A stretch of DNA of 46,821 nt from Condylostoma magnum (Eukaryota > Ciliophora > Heterotrichea > Heterotrichida > Condylostomatidae), in contig CAKKTI010000107.1 of NCBI GenBank assembly GCA_920105805.1, positions 1 to 46,821 on the forward strand, given 5' to 3'. Within the stretch, counting starts at the first letter, position 1. Each line of letters opens with the position of its first letter. The notes beneath the pieces are model-generated. The model saw only the letters and a program-made list of their open reading frames with translations, had not been told where the DNA came from and made no database searches. This document shows, piece after piece, positions 1 to 12,769 of the stretch. A program made the translations under genes and the position numbers.

Positions 1-3000
1 CCAGGAGTAGCATTTATGATGAAATTTACGAATTTAATTACTCCATTCTATGCTATAACTTTAGAATCTCCACTAAATGATACATCAGACTCATCACTTG
101 TGAATAGTGCCTCAGTGAAATTGTCTGATTCAACTATTTAATCATACTTGTCTAATATTCATATTTCTAAATAGTTTAATTCTTCTTCGAATTGCCCACT
201 AGCAATATTTTTCAAGGTTACACTTTATACAACTTATTTCCCGTCTGAGAATTAAGCTATATGAGGCTCTCCTCCATAATCTTCTCCATGTATTGCTTCA
301 TTCTCCTAAAATTAATTGTTCTATATATCTTCTCTTAATTCATCTGTATAAATAGCACCTCCGTCTAAGGATGCTTGATTCTCTATAAAGATATTGTTCT
401 GGAATTGACAATCTGATTATTCATCTATAAATAGAGCTCCTCCTTACCCATGATTAGTTTTAGTTATATTAATGCTCTCTGAAAAGATTTTCTAATACTC
501 TTAATTAAATAGGCTTAAATCTAATGCTGTATTATTCGTAAATTAGTTGTTTTCTAATCTTACTACTGAATTCTCAAGATATATAGCTCCACCTTTCAAA
601 GCTTTATTTTAACTAAAGAAGTTATTGGAAATGACATTTTATTCATTGGTTGAGTTGGCTATTATAAGTGCTCCTCCCTTGTCATTATAATAGCATCCAA
701 TTATTTAATTGTATTTAAGGATAATCATTTAAGCATCTTGTATTTGTATAGCGGGAGTAATCTTTCCTGATTCATAGATTATATTCTATTCTAGAGTTAT
801 TTTTTGATCCTAGCTTGATTTAATTACTGTGAGAATGTTATAAAAGTAGCTTTCTTTAATTTCTATCCAGGAGTTTTAAGACATTATTCCAATGGAATTC
901 TAACAATCTGCTACTTGCAGTTTGAATATATTTGATATTGAGTCTATAATACTTAATACATATGCTTGAGAATCATGAATATCAATTGAACTATTTTCTA
1001 TTCATAATTCTTATCCTTAACTATATATCAACACTTCCTCTTGATTTAATTCTTTTACTACAATTTGAGAGTTTGCAATTTTTGTTACAGTAAATATTAG
1101 ATTAAAGGTTTATTAAGGGCCATCTAAGTTAAGAGTAGAATCGAATATGTTAAATATTGATTATTGTGCTATAATTACCGACTAGTTATCATCAAAAATT
1201 TGAGTTTTATTAATAGAAAGAGCTCCTTTAAAGATATCAAATAACTATCTATTAATTTTGTTATCTCTAATAATACTGTTATTAATAGATGCATATTTGT
1301 CCTTTGATAAAAAGACTTATACAATATTACCTTAGTGAAAGTTGTTATTAATTATAGAGCATCGATTTAGCTCAGCTTGCGATCTAAATGTTGAGTATAT
1401 TACTCCAAAACTATCATTACTAGTAATCTAAGCATTATTTATTATTATAATGGATTACCTAATAAATAAGAGGAAATAATTGAAATCAAAGTAATAATTC
1501 TAATTGTTTTCTATTTCTAAGTTCTGTATAGTAGTGTCTGCTTCCTCATATAAATGCATAACACTTTATCCTCATATGTTATTTCTTATTTCTAGTTGAT
1601 TTATCTCAATTTTTAATCCTTAAAGCTTTATTGCAGCATTATATTAGTTGTTTTCCAAGCTAATTTACTTTATTTTAAGCTCTGAATTATTTTAGCCATT
1701 CATATTTAATATAAATAAATCGATATTTGTTAAGCTTTCTATATTTTATACTACGTTATTAGCTTGAAATTAACTTAATCATAATTAGCCAGAAAATTAT
1801 ACAAAAACTAAGGATGCGTTATTATGGCCGTTGATTTGTATATTTTCTAAACTCATTGAATGGATTTCAGCCCTACCACTGCCTTTGATAGATAAAAGTT
1901 ATCCATTAGTAAGTTCAAAATCTCTAAAAATAATCTATGATAGAATTGAATTTTACTATAGGTTTACGTTTTGTAGATACATCAATTACGATATTCCTTG
2001 AAGAAATTAACATTAGTCAAACACAATTTCAACTAATGTTACCTTGAACCAATTGTTCTATTTAATTTATACAACCGTAATCCCTTAACTTAGAGGCAAT
2101 TCGGTTTATATTATATTGATGTAAATTTATTTCATATAAAGATATTAGTATACGTTGTCTTCTTTACTTGTTTGAATACTTATAGCAGATGTTTATATAT
2201 TTTTACTATATAATTAAACATTAGTCATCCCGAAATATTCCCAGTCATTATTCACAGCTATAATTAGCTTACATAAATTGGTTTAAATTATTGAATCACT
2301 AATTTTAAAAGAACTAACTTAATCAACCCTTATTATCTCAATATTTTAGACTTCTTATTCGAATAAGATCTTAAATTAGGAGATATTTACTGTTGAATTT
2401 TGATTATTAACGCTGATTAGACTTGTAAATCTGATTGATTACCTGTTATAAGTTATCTATGAATTACTAATAATTAGCGTCGTTTAATAGTCTTCAATAT
2501 CTTCTTCAGAGAAGTCAACGTAACTTTATCCTTCAATTACTATCATCACTTAGAAATCATTATCTTACATAACTGTATTATTTATCAATAATGTAGTATA
2601 AGCTATAATGAGAAAATGATCCTGATTTTCAAAGCTCTTTAACATTTTCCCATTACCTTCATCTTGTGTAAAATAGTCGAAAAGAAGATTTGAGATATTC
2701 ACTTTGATGTTTGGTTTCATATCTCTTAGGTATATTGTTGATTCTAGCATATCTGCAATAAAAATGATCAGTAAATCGTGCTATAAGTCTTTTACATTCT
2801 TACTATAATTATTTACTAGATAAGAATCTTGAATTTTAATTATAGTACTTCTTCTTAATTCATAACCTTATTCAATTAAGTTTATCATAAAATTTGAGTC
2901 TATCACTAAATTGTCTAAAATTAAACTATCATTTTTAAATACATAGTCTAAAAATTTTGATGTTCTTATGGTTGAGTTTATAACATTTAACAATTAGCTT

Positions 3001-4463
3001 ATGTGAATAATTCCATTAATGGCTATACTATCCTGGATCAACAAATTATTTATGTAAGATGATATTTGTTCATTTGAGCCTTTATATATGTATAAAAATT
3101 GTCCTGCTAGGCAATCTTTAAACGTTAAACCTTCAATTAATTTATTATTTATTAAATCCCATTCAGCTGATATAGTTATTAATGTGAATTCCTTATCAAT
3201 TTCTCATATACTCAATCCAAATGTTGAGTAGAGCCAGTTTATTCTAATTAATTAAATATTCTTCAGTGTATTAATAAATGCATCTACAATTGCAATTAAG
3301 CTTGTTTTAGCAGGATCTGAAGCTGTTTAATAAATGCAATTATTGTAAATAGTATCATAGCTCAAAGGAATTACTTCACAGACTTGAAATTCTTGATTTA
3401 CATCTTATACTAAGAATCCATCCAAATGTTTAATATTTGTTAGAAAAGCAATATTAGCTTAAACAGATACATTTTTTATAGCTACGTTTTTGATATAAGT
3501 CGATTCTATCGATTCTATAATAAATTCATTCCTAAGCTTAATATTTCTGATTTCTACATTTAATCCCTTAAATTCTTTAGTTTTAATAAAACCTCGAGAA
3601 AAGAAACATTCCTCAGGTTCTGGAAATTACCCCTCTACTACCTCATCTCCATCTGAGTTAATGTATGTAATTTATCCATTAATCTCTTATTAATATACCA
3701 TTTAGCATGTATGACAAGTATCACAAGTTTGGAATTTAAACTAACTACCATCAATTATAATATTTTTAAGATCTAAAAAGTCTCATTAAAATTTATCAAA
3801 TAAGGTTTTTTACTCGTGCAAGTATAAAATGGGTATTTCATCTGCACATAAATCAAGATGACTATACTCTGAGCATAACACCCCTTCAATAGTTAAATAG
3901 CTAACTGCATAAAAGTCAAAATAATTCAATGTATACAGCGTATACTCTCCTTTTAGTACCCTTATTTTAAGGTACTTAGACTGTATTATATTATCTAGCA
4001 AATCCCACGTAGCTGCTGGATCCTCTTCAGTACCTTGTGTTCCATTTCCTCCAACTCAGATTATCTACGGCTAATCAATGGAATAATCAGAGCAATATCC
4101 GTTGTCAAATTTGCACCACTATACATTACACTCCTCATCACATTGGTCATTATTTAGCATTTCATCGGTACACTAATAAGCACAATAGCCACAATCCCCA
4201 AAGTCTCAACCGCACATTATGTTTGCGCATTCAATATCGCAGTTATTATCCCAAAGCATCTGTATTTGGCACTCTGTATCCATGCACTCGTTGTGACAAT
4301 CGGAACTTGAGATTCATAAGCTTTTGTCATCAATTAGCTCAACATCTGAATCATATTCATATTGAGAGGTCATACAGAAGTAGTCGCATTCTCCGTTGTT
4401 CATCATCTCTTATAAGCACTAAGCCTTGGCAAGAGGAATTGTTCCCAGGAAAATAGCCAACAT
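1..4463 (-). CDS. Giant LNR / parallel beta-helix surface protein, partial (C-terminus beyond window)
   Basis: Reads as one frame from an ATG at 4463 to the window edge, about 1,487 codons, with many in-frame TAA/TAG. It opens with a signal peptide (MLAIFLGTIPLAKAQC). A Cys-rich block over the first ~150 residues follows, with Notch/LNR-like units of the C..EC....C.....GDC type (for example NNDQCDEECNVQWCKFDNGY). After that comes a long array of degenerate beta-helix rungs built on N-x-F-x-x-N-x-A and GGA[IL][YF] patterns. At the window start it reads NGVIKFVNFIINATPG, a segment matching the one just before the Cys-rich/TM tail of the next gene upstream. It is a tandem paralogue of that gene, whose stop lies 8 bp before this ATG. 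A multi-TM C-terminus outside the window is inferred. Likely extracellular or surface; ligand unknown. Confidence 0.85.
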
Positions 4464-4471
4464 TTTTATAA

Positions 4472-7400
4472 CTAATTAAACTTGGAAGGTTGTAAATTGG
4501 TTCTTGATTCTAGACTCTGTTAGAAGGATTTATACTGCCTCACGATATATTTGTACATTGAATTCACGTTTTTGCTTTTCAGGATAATGCGTAGTTTATG
4601 GCCTTTGTCAGGATTGTCTATCAAATAAATAATTACGAAGAAAATAAGAAAGAAGAAGACGATAGTAAATTCAGTTATCATTATAGCAATAAATAAAACG
4701 ATTTACATGAAGTCCTCTAAAACATCAGTTTGCTATATTGCAGCTAAAAGTAGAAGGATGCTAAAAATGACAAAAAATACAAACCAAATTTGCCTAAAAA
4801 TTCTAATTGTAAAAATTTCAAACTTATAGTGAAAATAGCAGTTTATCATATTCAAAGGAATAATTGATAATATTTGCAGCCAAGTTCTAAATTGTATCAA
4901 AGTAATCACTATTATTTAGAGAATAATAGCATAGCACAAGAAATAAAAATCCCAATAGTTCTTCTTCTCTTAATATGTAAAAGTTAGTATGTTTAGATAA
5001 GAATTGTTCTTACCTTGGATCTTGAAATATTTTCTTATGATATAAGCTTAGATTCCCACCACCCAGAAGATAAATGATGGAATTGCAAGAACAAGTGAAA
5101 GTATTAAATGATTGCCTTCCCAACATTCTGCACCCATATTTGTATACTAGTAGAACTTCCCATCAATTTCCCAGCATTGTACAAATTCTAAGTAAACTGA
5201 TGAAAATGAAGGGATCATTAGATAGTAGATAGTTATTGCTTTTAAAACTAACTGATCATTGTTTATCTATCTTTTTTAATTCCTTTTATATAGCATTAAA
5301 ACTACAAAGCCATATAGTAAAGGTACTAGAGATGCTAAAATTAAAGTAGCTGAATTCTAATCCTATTCAATTATACAAGAAAAGGATAAAATTATATCTT
5401 TGAAATAGAATAGTACGTTTATATAATACAGCGTATCATGTATAGAAGTTGGATAGTAATAATTGATACTATTAAATAAGTATAATAGAATAGATATCTA
5501 AAATACAGTTTTAATAATGATGTATCTCATCTATGACTAATAAGTATCAATTGTGCTTATCAATCTCCAAATATATCTTAAAAAGTAGATTCATAAGGCA
5601 AGGAAGAAAACCTTACCAGCGAGTAAAATATACATACTACTACATTCATAGCATTTTCCTAGTACTCCTTTACCATAATTATCCTCGCACTCATAGCAAT
5701 AATTCCCCTTATATCCTTCTTCGCACTTTCCTCTAATTGATTCTGAATCTCCTTATAAGCAAGATTCTGATAACGGGCATTTTATTATAGTGGATTCATC
5801 AAGACTTGGTCGCCAATACTTTTCATCAGGAACCAATTCATCTTTTCCTAAGCATGTTGCATGTAAAGGGCATTATTAGCATATTTCACCAGGCTTTAAA
5901 CTATAGGTATCTTTTACGCATGGAAGGCACTAATCAAATTTCTTCCCATTCTTTACCATTTCTTCTCCTTTCCTACACTCATTGACATGGAAGAAAATAG
6001 TTGATATATAAGTATACTCTGAGTTATCTACATTTTAAAATAGAACCTGTGCACCAATTACTTAATCAGGATTGGCTATAATCTTAATGTTATCAAATTC
6101 TACTGTTCCATAATTTGATTCTTAGTTTTGGATTCCTTCTACAATATGATTTTCGCTATTTAATATACTAACTTTATGTTTTAGGTTATTTGTTACGAGT
6201 TAATTATAGTCATCAAGAACTTTAACTATTATTTTTTCTTTTATATTTTATCCGCTTGATACTTCCATATGAATTGATTCGAATACTAGCTAGCCATCAA
6301 CCTCGAAAGCTATTTTACTAGCAGGTGATGAGTAATTGTGTCCAAACAGTAAAGCTGTATTATTAAAGAACAGATTCTCTTTGAAAAGATCTTCTTCATA
6401 TTTACCTACTACTCTAATAGCTCCTCCTTCTTTAAGAGCTTTATTATAGCTAAATCTATTATTATCTACTATAAACTCATTTTAATCTTGTAATTATGCA
6501 AAAATAGATGATCCGTATTATGCTTAATTTGATAAGAACTCATTATACTATATTTGACTACTTGAGTTCTCTATTTTTAAAGCTCCAAAGTTATCTGATT
6601 GATTCTCTTTTAATTTTGAGTATTTTAATTCCAGTTACGAGTTTTGTACTAAAATTCCTTACTATATTCAGCTGTTATTATATAAATATAGTACACTAAT
6701 CATGATATTACTACAGTTTATTAAATTAAGACTACTTTCAGCTGGTATCTTGGTATTCTATATGCCAACCAGCATAAGTTCTACATTCTAAGAGTCTTAA
6801 ATTATAATTGATGGCTTTTCAAAGCCATCAAAATTAGACCTATATATTTCTACATTTTAAGCATTATTTACGAGTACACCTTAAGTTTTGCTTTACTTGT
6901 TAATAAAGTAGGAAGCTTCGATTACTAGCTGATTTGCATTTTAAGCATCTATAATGGAGTTAAAAACTTGATCTTATATTTAAATTTTACACTCTGAGAT
7001 TGTCAAATTAGAAGACTACACTAAAATCATATCTTTTATGCTTACTTTATAGCTTTTCGATTCAAATAAAGTGCTTTTAATTGTATTGGCACTTGGAGAG
7101 TCAAATATCCAAATAAAGCTTCCATCTTCTATGTAATTATCCAAAAAGGTACTTTTTTACATGTTTATTTAACTATCAACAATGTTCAAAATTCCACTGC
7201 TTAGATTTGCAATATTTTAATCGAATAAGCAGTTACTTATTTCTATTTTAGATTTAGTGAGCATCATCATTGATGATCTAGTAAACTGATTCTATTAAAA
7301 AACTGAATTTTAGATTATAATAGAATTAGTTGACCCTGTTTGATTGAATAGTATTAAAGTCTATGGAACCTGATTTATTTAAAATTGCAATACTTTATTT

Positions 7401-10400
7401 TGCTTGAATGTTGTATTGTCAATGAATACATTATCAGTGCTTATAACTTAAAACATTGAGTCTAATTTTACTATTACATTTTTCATCTCGCTATTTTTTA
7501 CATATAATTAATCTGATTGCCTCAGTAGTAAAAATGAAAGTTCTTAAACTTCAATATTCGATAAAGAGGAGTCTTATAAATAAAACTGTCCTTTCAAAAT
7601 GTCGAAAAAGGTTTGATTAGTTAATATATCATCAGCTATAAGGCCATTTATATCTAAATTTATATTTTAAGCATACATAAAGTTTTAAAGAATGCAGCTT
7701 TAAATTTCGTTGTTGTTCATTTCTAAAAAGATAGTGTTTGATATTTCGATTTGAGATTGTAAAAATATCGCATAGTTTAGGTTGTCTTAATTAGACATGC
7801 TTGATAACTAATTGCTATCTATTTTGTTTTAACTGAATGAGTGCTTTCCTTTGTCTAAATAAGCTTATAGTATCAAGCCCTTAATGTCAATAAATTCACA
7901 GTTTATGATGCTTAGTAGTCTTGCAGCAGAATTTACTCTGATGAATGGAGTATTGTTTGTATCTAAACTGTAGAATAGACTATCACGTATTTCTACATCT
8001 AAGTTTTATTAAGTTTAAACATCTAACAGTTAAAACTAGGAATTTTCATTTACTGTTTAAAATAGGCATCCCTATATCTTTATGATAAACTTCTATAGCA
8101 CATAAGATTTCATATTAATAAGCTCAGAATTCAATTAAGAGTTAATAATTTTAGTTTGGTTAAACTCAATTGATAATTCAGTATCTTCAAGCTAAATTTC
8201 CATCATCTACTTTATTTTACTATCTTCTAAATGCAGATTATTTATAACTACAGTTTTTACACGTGTCAACTAGCCTAAACTGAAATTTATGTTATTATAA
8301 GACTTTATAGTAATATCTCCCCATTCTAATTAATCTAAATTTGTAGCTTTCGTGATTCTAAACAGCTTTATGGTTGTATTTTTATCGAATTCAATTGATT
8401 TTAATTCAGCTTTATCTATGTTTACCAATTCTGCAATTAGCTCAAATTACACCTCTTTGTCTCATTTAATCTATTCTATTTTAACATTTTGACTACTTTA
8501 TAAATATATTGCTTTTTTAGTTTCTTTATCTTATGCATTGCAGTATACATCTTCAAAGCTTATCTTATCAATCGAAAACTAAGCTATTTTATCCTCTTAT
8601 GAAACAAAGATTAAGGACTAGCATACAGTTGGATTCTTACCTATGTTTAGATCAACACCATAATCGTTATTTAATTCTATATCAAAGCCAAATCTTTCTT
8701 TTGCAAATTGAGCATAATCAAACTAAGGGCCTTACACATTGATTTGTGAAAACGTTATATTAGATAATTTAGCTGCTTCAATTTCAGAAGGAAGATGAAT
8801 ATTCATTATCTATGCATTTTCAATATAGCAATCTTTTATTGTAAGCAAATCTATATCAATTGATAGCTTAATATCTTCCATACAAATTAAGTTTTAGCAT
8901 TAATAGATATTATATTATTGTGGATATTTTAATGCTATATTTTCCAAGTTTAAATTATCTAATTAAATATTAGAACATCTCTAGAACCTAAAAAAACTGG
9001 TAAAAACAATTGAATTTTATATACTTAGATTAGATAGTTATACATTACATTATCATATCTCAATTCTATTTACTATAGAGCTTTATATATCAATATTTGA
9101 GATAAAAAGCTTTGGATATTAATCGTAATTATATCTTATTTCATCTCATAATAATCCATTTATTTCTATTAGATAACTTTGACTATCAGTTTGGCTAAAA
9201 TTAGATAAGGATACAATGGTTATATTAGATATAATAGCATAAAAACTAAATGATAGTCCAATAACTCTCGAATTAATATCAAAGAATACATTTTCCTGAA
9301 TCTATCCAGCAGACTCTATGTAAACATCATTAATTTCAATTCTATCTGCTGAAAAACTTAAATAACTATTAAAGAGCGATGAATTAAGGATTTGCAACTT
9401 TTTTATTATAACAATAGAATCTCCTGTTCCATTAGCATATTGAAATAATCTTCGTACTGAATTTATGTTTTCTATAGTAATATTTTCTATTAATACGTTT
9501 TTGGTATCATTAATGTTTAAAAAGTCATATGTGGTTAATTTTTAGCAGGCATCAAGATAATGTTGCCAATCTACATTAGGTATCATTTTATTCTCCTTAT
9601 ATTTTTACTAGGTAACCTCATTTTCAAAACACCAAGTGCAATCATCGCATCCATTTACTAATGATGTTTAAGTTATTTTTAAATTTTTTAGCGTAGTTTA
9701 TTTTTGTTAGATAAAGTTGAAACTTAAGGGATTATTGGAATTTATAGCAATAGTTGGATATTCAAGGCTACAATTACTATTAACTTCTTCATTTTCACAC
9801 ATATTTCCTTCAAGTTAAAGAGATTCTATGTAGAGATAATGTACGCTAAAAGAATAAAATCTTAAGTATCTATCATTATCCCATAGTTCCCTATTGTAAG
9901 TCAACAAATGAACTCCTGGTAGAAAATTTAATACTAAATTAGCATATCTCTACTAATAAATAGCCATCTCAATTGATTAGAAGGGATTTTCTATTGATCC
10001 ATCTCCCTAATAATCATTCCCTTTATCTTCAGCTGTTATGTAAAATACCTTCGGATTTTCAACAGACGTTTCCTCTCAATAACTTAAACAAGCTCCCTGT
10101 TAGTAACTACACTCTAGGTTATTACAGCTTTCATGGCATTACTCCCAACCGGTCCTGAACATACTATCAGAGCAGCCCTTAGCACATTATCCCTATATAT
10201 AACTTACACAATCTCCATTATCAAAAGCGCAAATCTATGAATTGCATTCCTCGTTGCATTCATTATTCCCTAATATCAGTGCTGGGCAACCGCTTTATAA
10301 GCAGTCTTCATAGCAATCCGATTACGTTAATTATTAATAAAAAAGGTCTATTAAGGGCTAATCAAACCCGCAGTTGTAAGTCATGCAATCAATATCACAA

Positions 10401-10486
10401 GCATTATTGAAAAGTTTATAGTTCTCACACTCGCAGAATCTTGTATCAAGTCCTAAAGCAAGACGCAGTCAAAAGACGAACAACAT
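4472..10486 (-). CDS. Giant LNR / beta-helix / multi-TM surface protein
   Basis: About 2,004 codons in one frame. The signal peptide (MLFVFWLRLALGL, its W from TGA) is followed by several LNR-like Cys modules (NECNEECNSQICAFDNGDC) in the first ~130 residues. The motif GDGSIENPFQSIEMAIY, typical of the start of parallel beta-helix domains, comes next, then well over 1,000 residues of short repeat rungs. A segment (GTVEFDNIKIIANP) leads into a Cys-rich GCC/EGF-like stretch (CLPCVKDTYSLKPGEIC, CEEGYKGNYCYEC). The last ~400 residues hold about seven hydrophobic segments (roughly 4560-5560 on the plus strand) and a short basic cytoplasmic tail. Large ciliate membrane proteins of this architecture are common but uncharacterised. 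An in-frame ATG 57 nt upstream (10543) would add 19 residues, but the internal ATG gives the cleaner signal peptide. The TAG at 4472-4474 is taken as stop, with an in-frame TAA at 4466-4468 behind it. Confidence 0.87.
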
Positions 10487-10847
10487 ATTTTTATAAGTTT
10501 GAGCTATTTTAGACGAATTTAAGTAAAATTGTTAGGAAATCATCTGAATTCAGAGATTTTTATTACAGTTTAAGTCGATTTTGAGTACTTTTAGATTTTA
10601 TTTGCTTGCTATACTTAAAGATAACTAGTGTCAATCTGTCTTTAACTGAGATTGGATATAAAATAGTATATATTGTTTAATACATCTTAATAACTTAGCT
10701 TAGGTAATTGCAAGCGTGTACAAAATTACTCTTCCAAATACTTATCCTTTAGAAGAAATTTAATTATGATGGGAAACGAATTTATCACATAATTTTTAAG
10801 CAATAGTCAACTTTCCTATGTAATATTATACTGAATAACTAATGGAA
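10487..10847. other. Intergenic spacer, 361 bp, the longest in the window
   Basis: Lies downstream of the calpain-like gene and upstream of the giant surface gene, both on the minus strand. I see no convincing ORF in either direction under the three-stop-reassigned code and no tRNA-like arms. It must hold the promoter of the giant gene. It also contains the in-frame upstream ATG at 10541-10543 and a TATAAAAAT element directly before the chosen ATG; the tandem copy has a nearly identical TTATAAAA before its own ATG. Confidence 0.6.
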
Positions 10848-12743
10848 TTATTTTGCTAATAAATTAAACTAATAAGTTGCCTCTTCCTCCTCTTCCTCCT
10901 CTTCTTCCTCTTCTTCCTCTTCTTCATCCTATTAAGAATCGTCAGCATCCCCAAATATAGAATCATCTTCATTATCATCATCCTCATCGTTCTCATAAAA
11001 GTAAATATATTCTTCCTTCTAAGGCTTACTTTCCTCCATTTGCTCTTCACTATCAAAGAAAGTTCCTTTGATTTCATAAGTAATTTCAGGTTTATCCTTC
11101 TGTATTTTAATTAAAATAGTTTTAAACGATCCAGGTTTTAAGTAAACTTCGTAATTTTTTCCACTTTAAGATCCAATAAGCTGGCAATTTTTAAATCGCT
11201 TAAAATACCCAATTTCTTTATAGCACTTATTAGTATTATTTTTAACCACAATAACAGCTAATCTTGCATCTCCTTTATAAAATTTATTTGTAATTCCTTT
11301 AATTCCTCGTTTAGAGTAATCATACTCTACTCCAAATTACAAAGCTGAGCTTCTAAGAATTCTGGTATTGTAACTACTATTAAACTTTTGCTTTACAAAC
11401 TCTATTTATTAATCGCCGTATATTGATAAGATAGAATGAGTGCATATGCTCTCCCAATCAAACCAAATAGTAACATTATAGACTCCTGGCTCTAATTCAA
11501 AATATTTAAAGTTCTCTCTTTCATGTTTTAGTATTGAAAAGCCTCCTAAATATGTTGGCTATTTATTATCATCCCTAGCAATTAGGACCTTACCCTCACT
11601 GTACTCGTATTGATCTACTAATTCATACGTTCTTTTATCAGGCTGGTTGACAATTATATACATTTTCGAAGGACTTTCTAATGTAAATTATCTTGTAACG
11701 GACTTAAAAGAAGTCTAAGAGCAGATATGGCTGGAGTTAACAAAGTTATCTTCATAGTAACAAATTGTAATATGAGTGAAAAATTGTATAAAGTCAATAA
11801 AACCCATATAAAACTCTCCGTTACTTGCTGGGAACTGTTTTATTAGTTAAGGGGTTCATAAATCTGACTATTTGCCCCAGTCTCCGTTCCATTCTGTTGT
11901 GCATTATGGGTTTCTCAATTTCACTAGTCTTGTAACTTCTCCATCAATATTAACTTCAACTGCATCTATTAACTGATAGCAAATTGACCCAATAAGTCCC
12001 ATCTGTTCTAAAATCATCTAAGAGGACCCTACAGTCTCAGATGAGGCAACTATAATCCACTCCCTGTCCAAACCTTCATTGATTTTATCCCAATCGTCCA
12101 TACTAGTTGCAAATGTTCGGGACGGGGCTCCTGTTAAATCCCGGAAAGTGTCCTTGGGCTTGCTCTCCTCTAGCTCCTAATAAGCTCCATAGCATTTAGC
12201 TAAAGCCTTTTCTAAAATCATAACCCACAACTCGTCTCCTTCCGCCCTGGCAAAGGCAGGTGACTTCCCCGAATACCCGCAAGGCAAATAATCATCTACC
12301 AGCAGCACTACCCACTCCCCATTTTTGCAAATTTTGATAGCATATACACCCCACTCATTATGCTCATCGTTCGAGAAAATATCCTCGATTCTTTTGGGCC
12401 AGTTAGCCAATGCAGCTATGGCCGACAAGCACATTCCGTTTCCCAAGGCTCCCTGCTTTATATCATAAGGCGATATTCCATCTGCAAATAACGCTATTCT
12501 ATCAGGCTCAAACAAATTAAGAGCTCTTTCCCATTTGTACTTCTTTCATATTGAAGTCCTCACATCGTCACGGTCTTTCGTAATACTGTCTAAGTATGGC
12601 AAAAACTCATAGTCCTAGTAAGGCTTCTATTAACGTTAACAACGCCTGAGTATTGATTATAGATCATCTTTTGGGAGTTGAAGGAGTCCTGTTGAGAAGA
12701 GAGAACGTCCTATTCCTCCAATGTCTTACGCTGTTAGCTCCAT
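10848..12743 (-). CDS. Calpain-like cysteine protease homologue with degenerate active site
   Basis: 631 residues. An N-terminal YQDYEFLPYLDSI segment matches the lead-in of calpain catalytic domains. The catalytic-Cys loop reads QGALGNGMCLSA. Aligned with the family QG-x-LG-[DN]-C-W-x-L-[SA]-A, the catalytic Cys is Gly103 and the following Trp is Met; the only nearby Cys (105) is two places off. The His block reads SICYQLIDAVEV with Cys255 where His is expected, and the Asn block RNPQ keeps Asn278 but loses the W of RNPW. Two beta-sandwich-like regions follow, then a very acidic tail (DEDDDNEDD and a run of about 18 Glu). I infer a pseudoprotease, perhaps a scaffold. The ATG at 12743 lies 26 bp from the divergent Orc1/Cdc6 start. 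Ends at TAA 10848-10850. Confidence 0.85.
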
Positions 12744-12769
12744 TTTATTTAGCCAATCGGATTGTAAAA
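12744..12769. promoter_or_regulatory. 26-bp bidirectional spacer with perfect 11-bp palindrome
   Basis: The whole interval between the divergent start codons of the calpain-like gene and the Orc1/Cdc6 gene. It contains CAATCGGATTG (12754-12764), a perfect inverted repeat CAATC-G-GATTG near its centre. This supplies a CCAAT box on one strand (12753-12757) and the same CAAT core on the other. A shared factor acting on both genes is inference. Confidence 0.5.

Noticed and set aside
4037-4456. Cys/His/Arg-rich plus-strand frame
   Set aside because: It is the antisense of the LNR Cys-rich block of the giant surface gene.
10856-11077. Lys/Arg-rich minus-strand ORF
   Set aside because: A frame-shifted reading of the acidic poly-Glu tail of the calpain-like gene.
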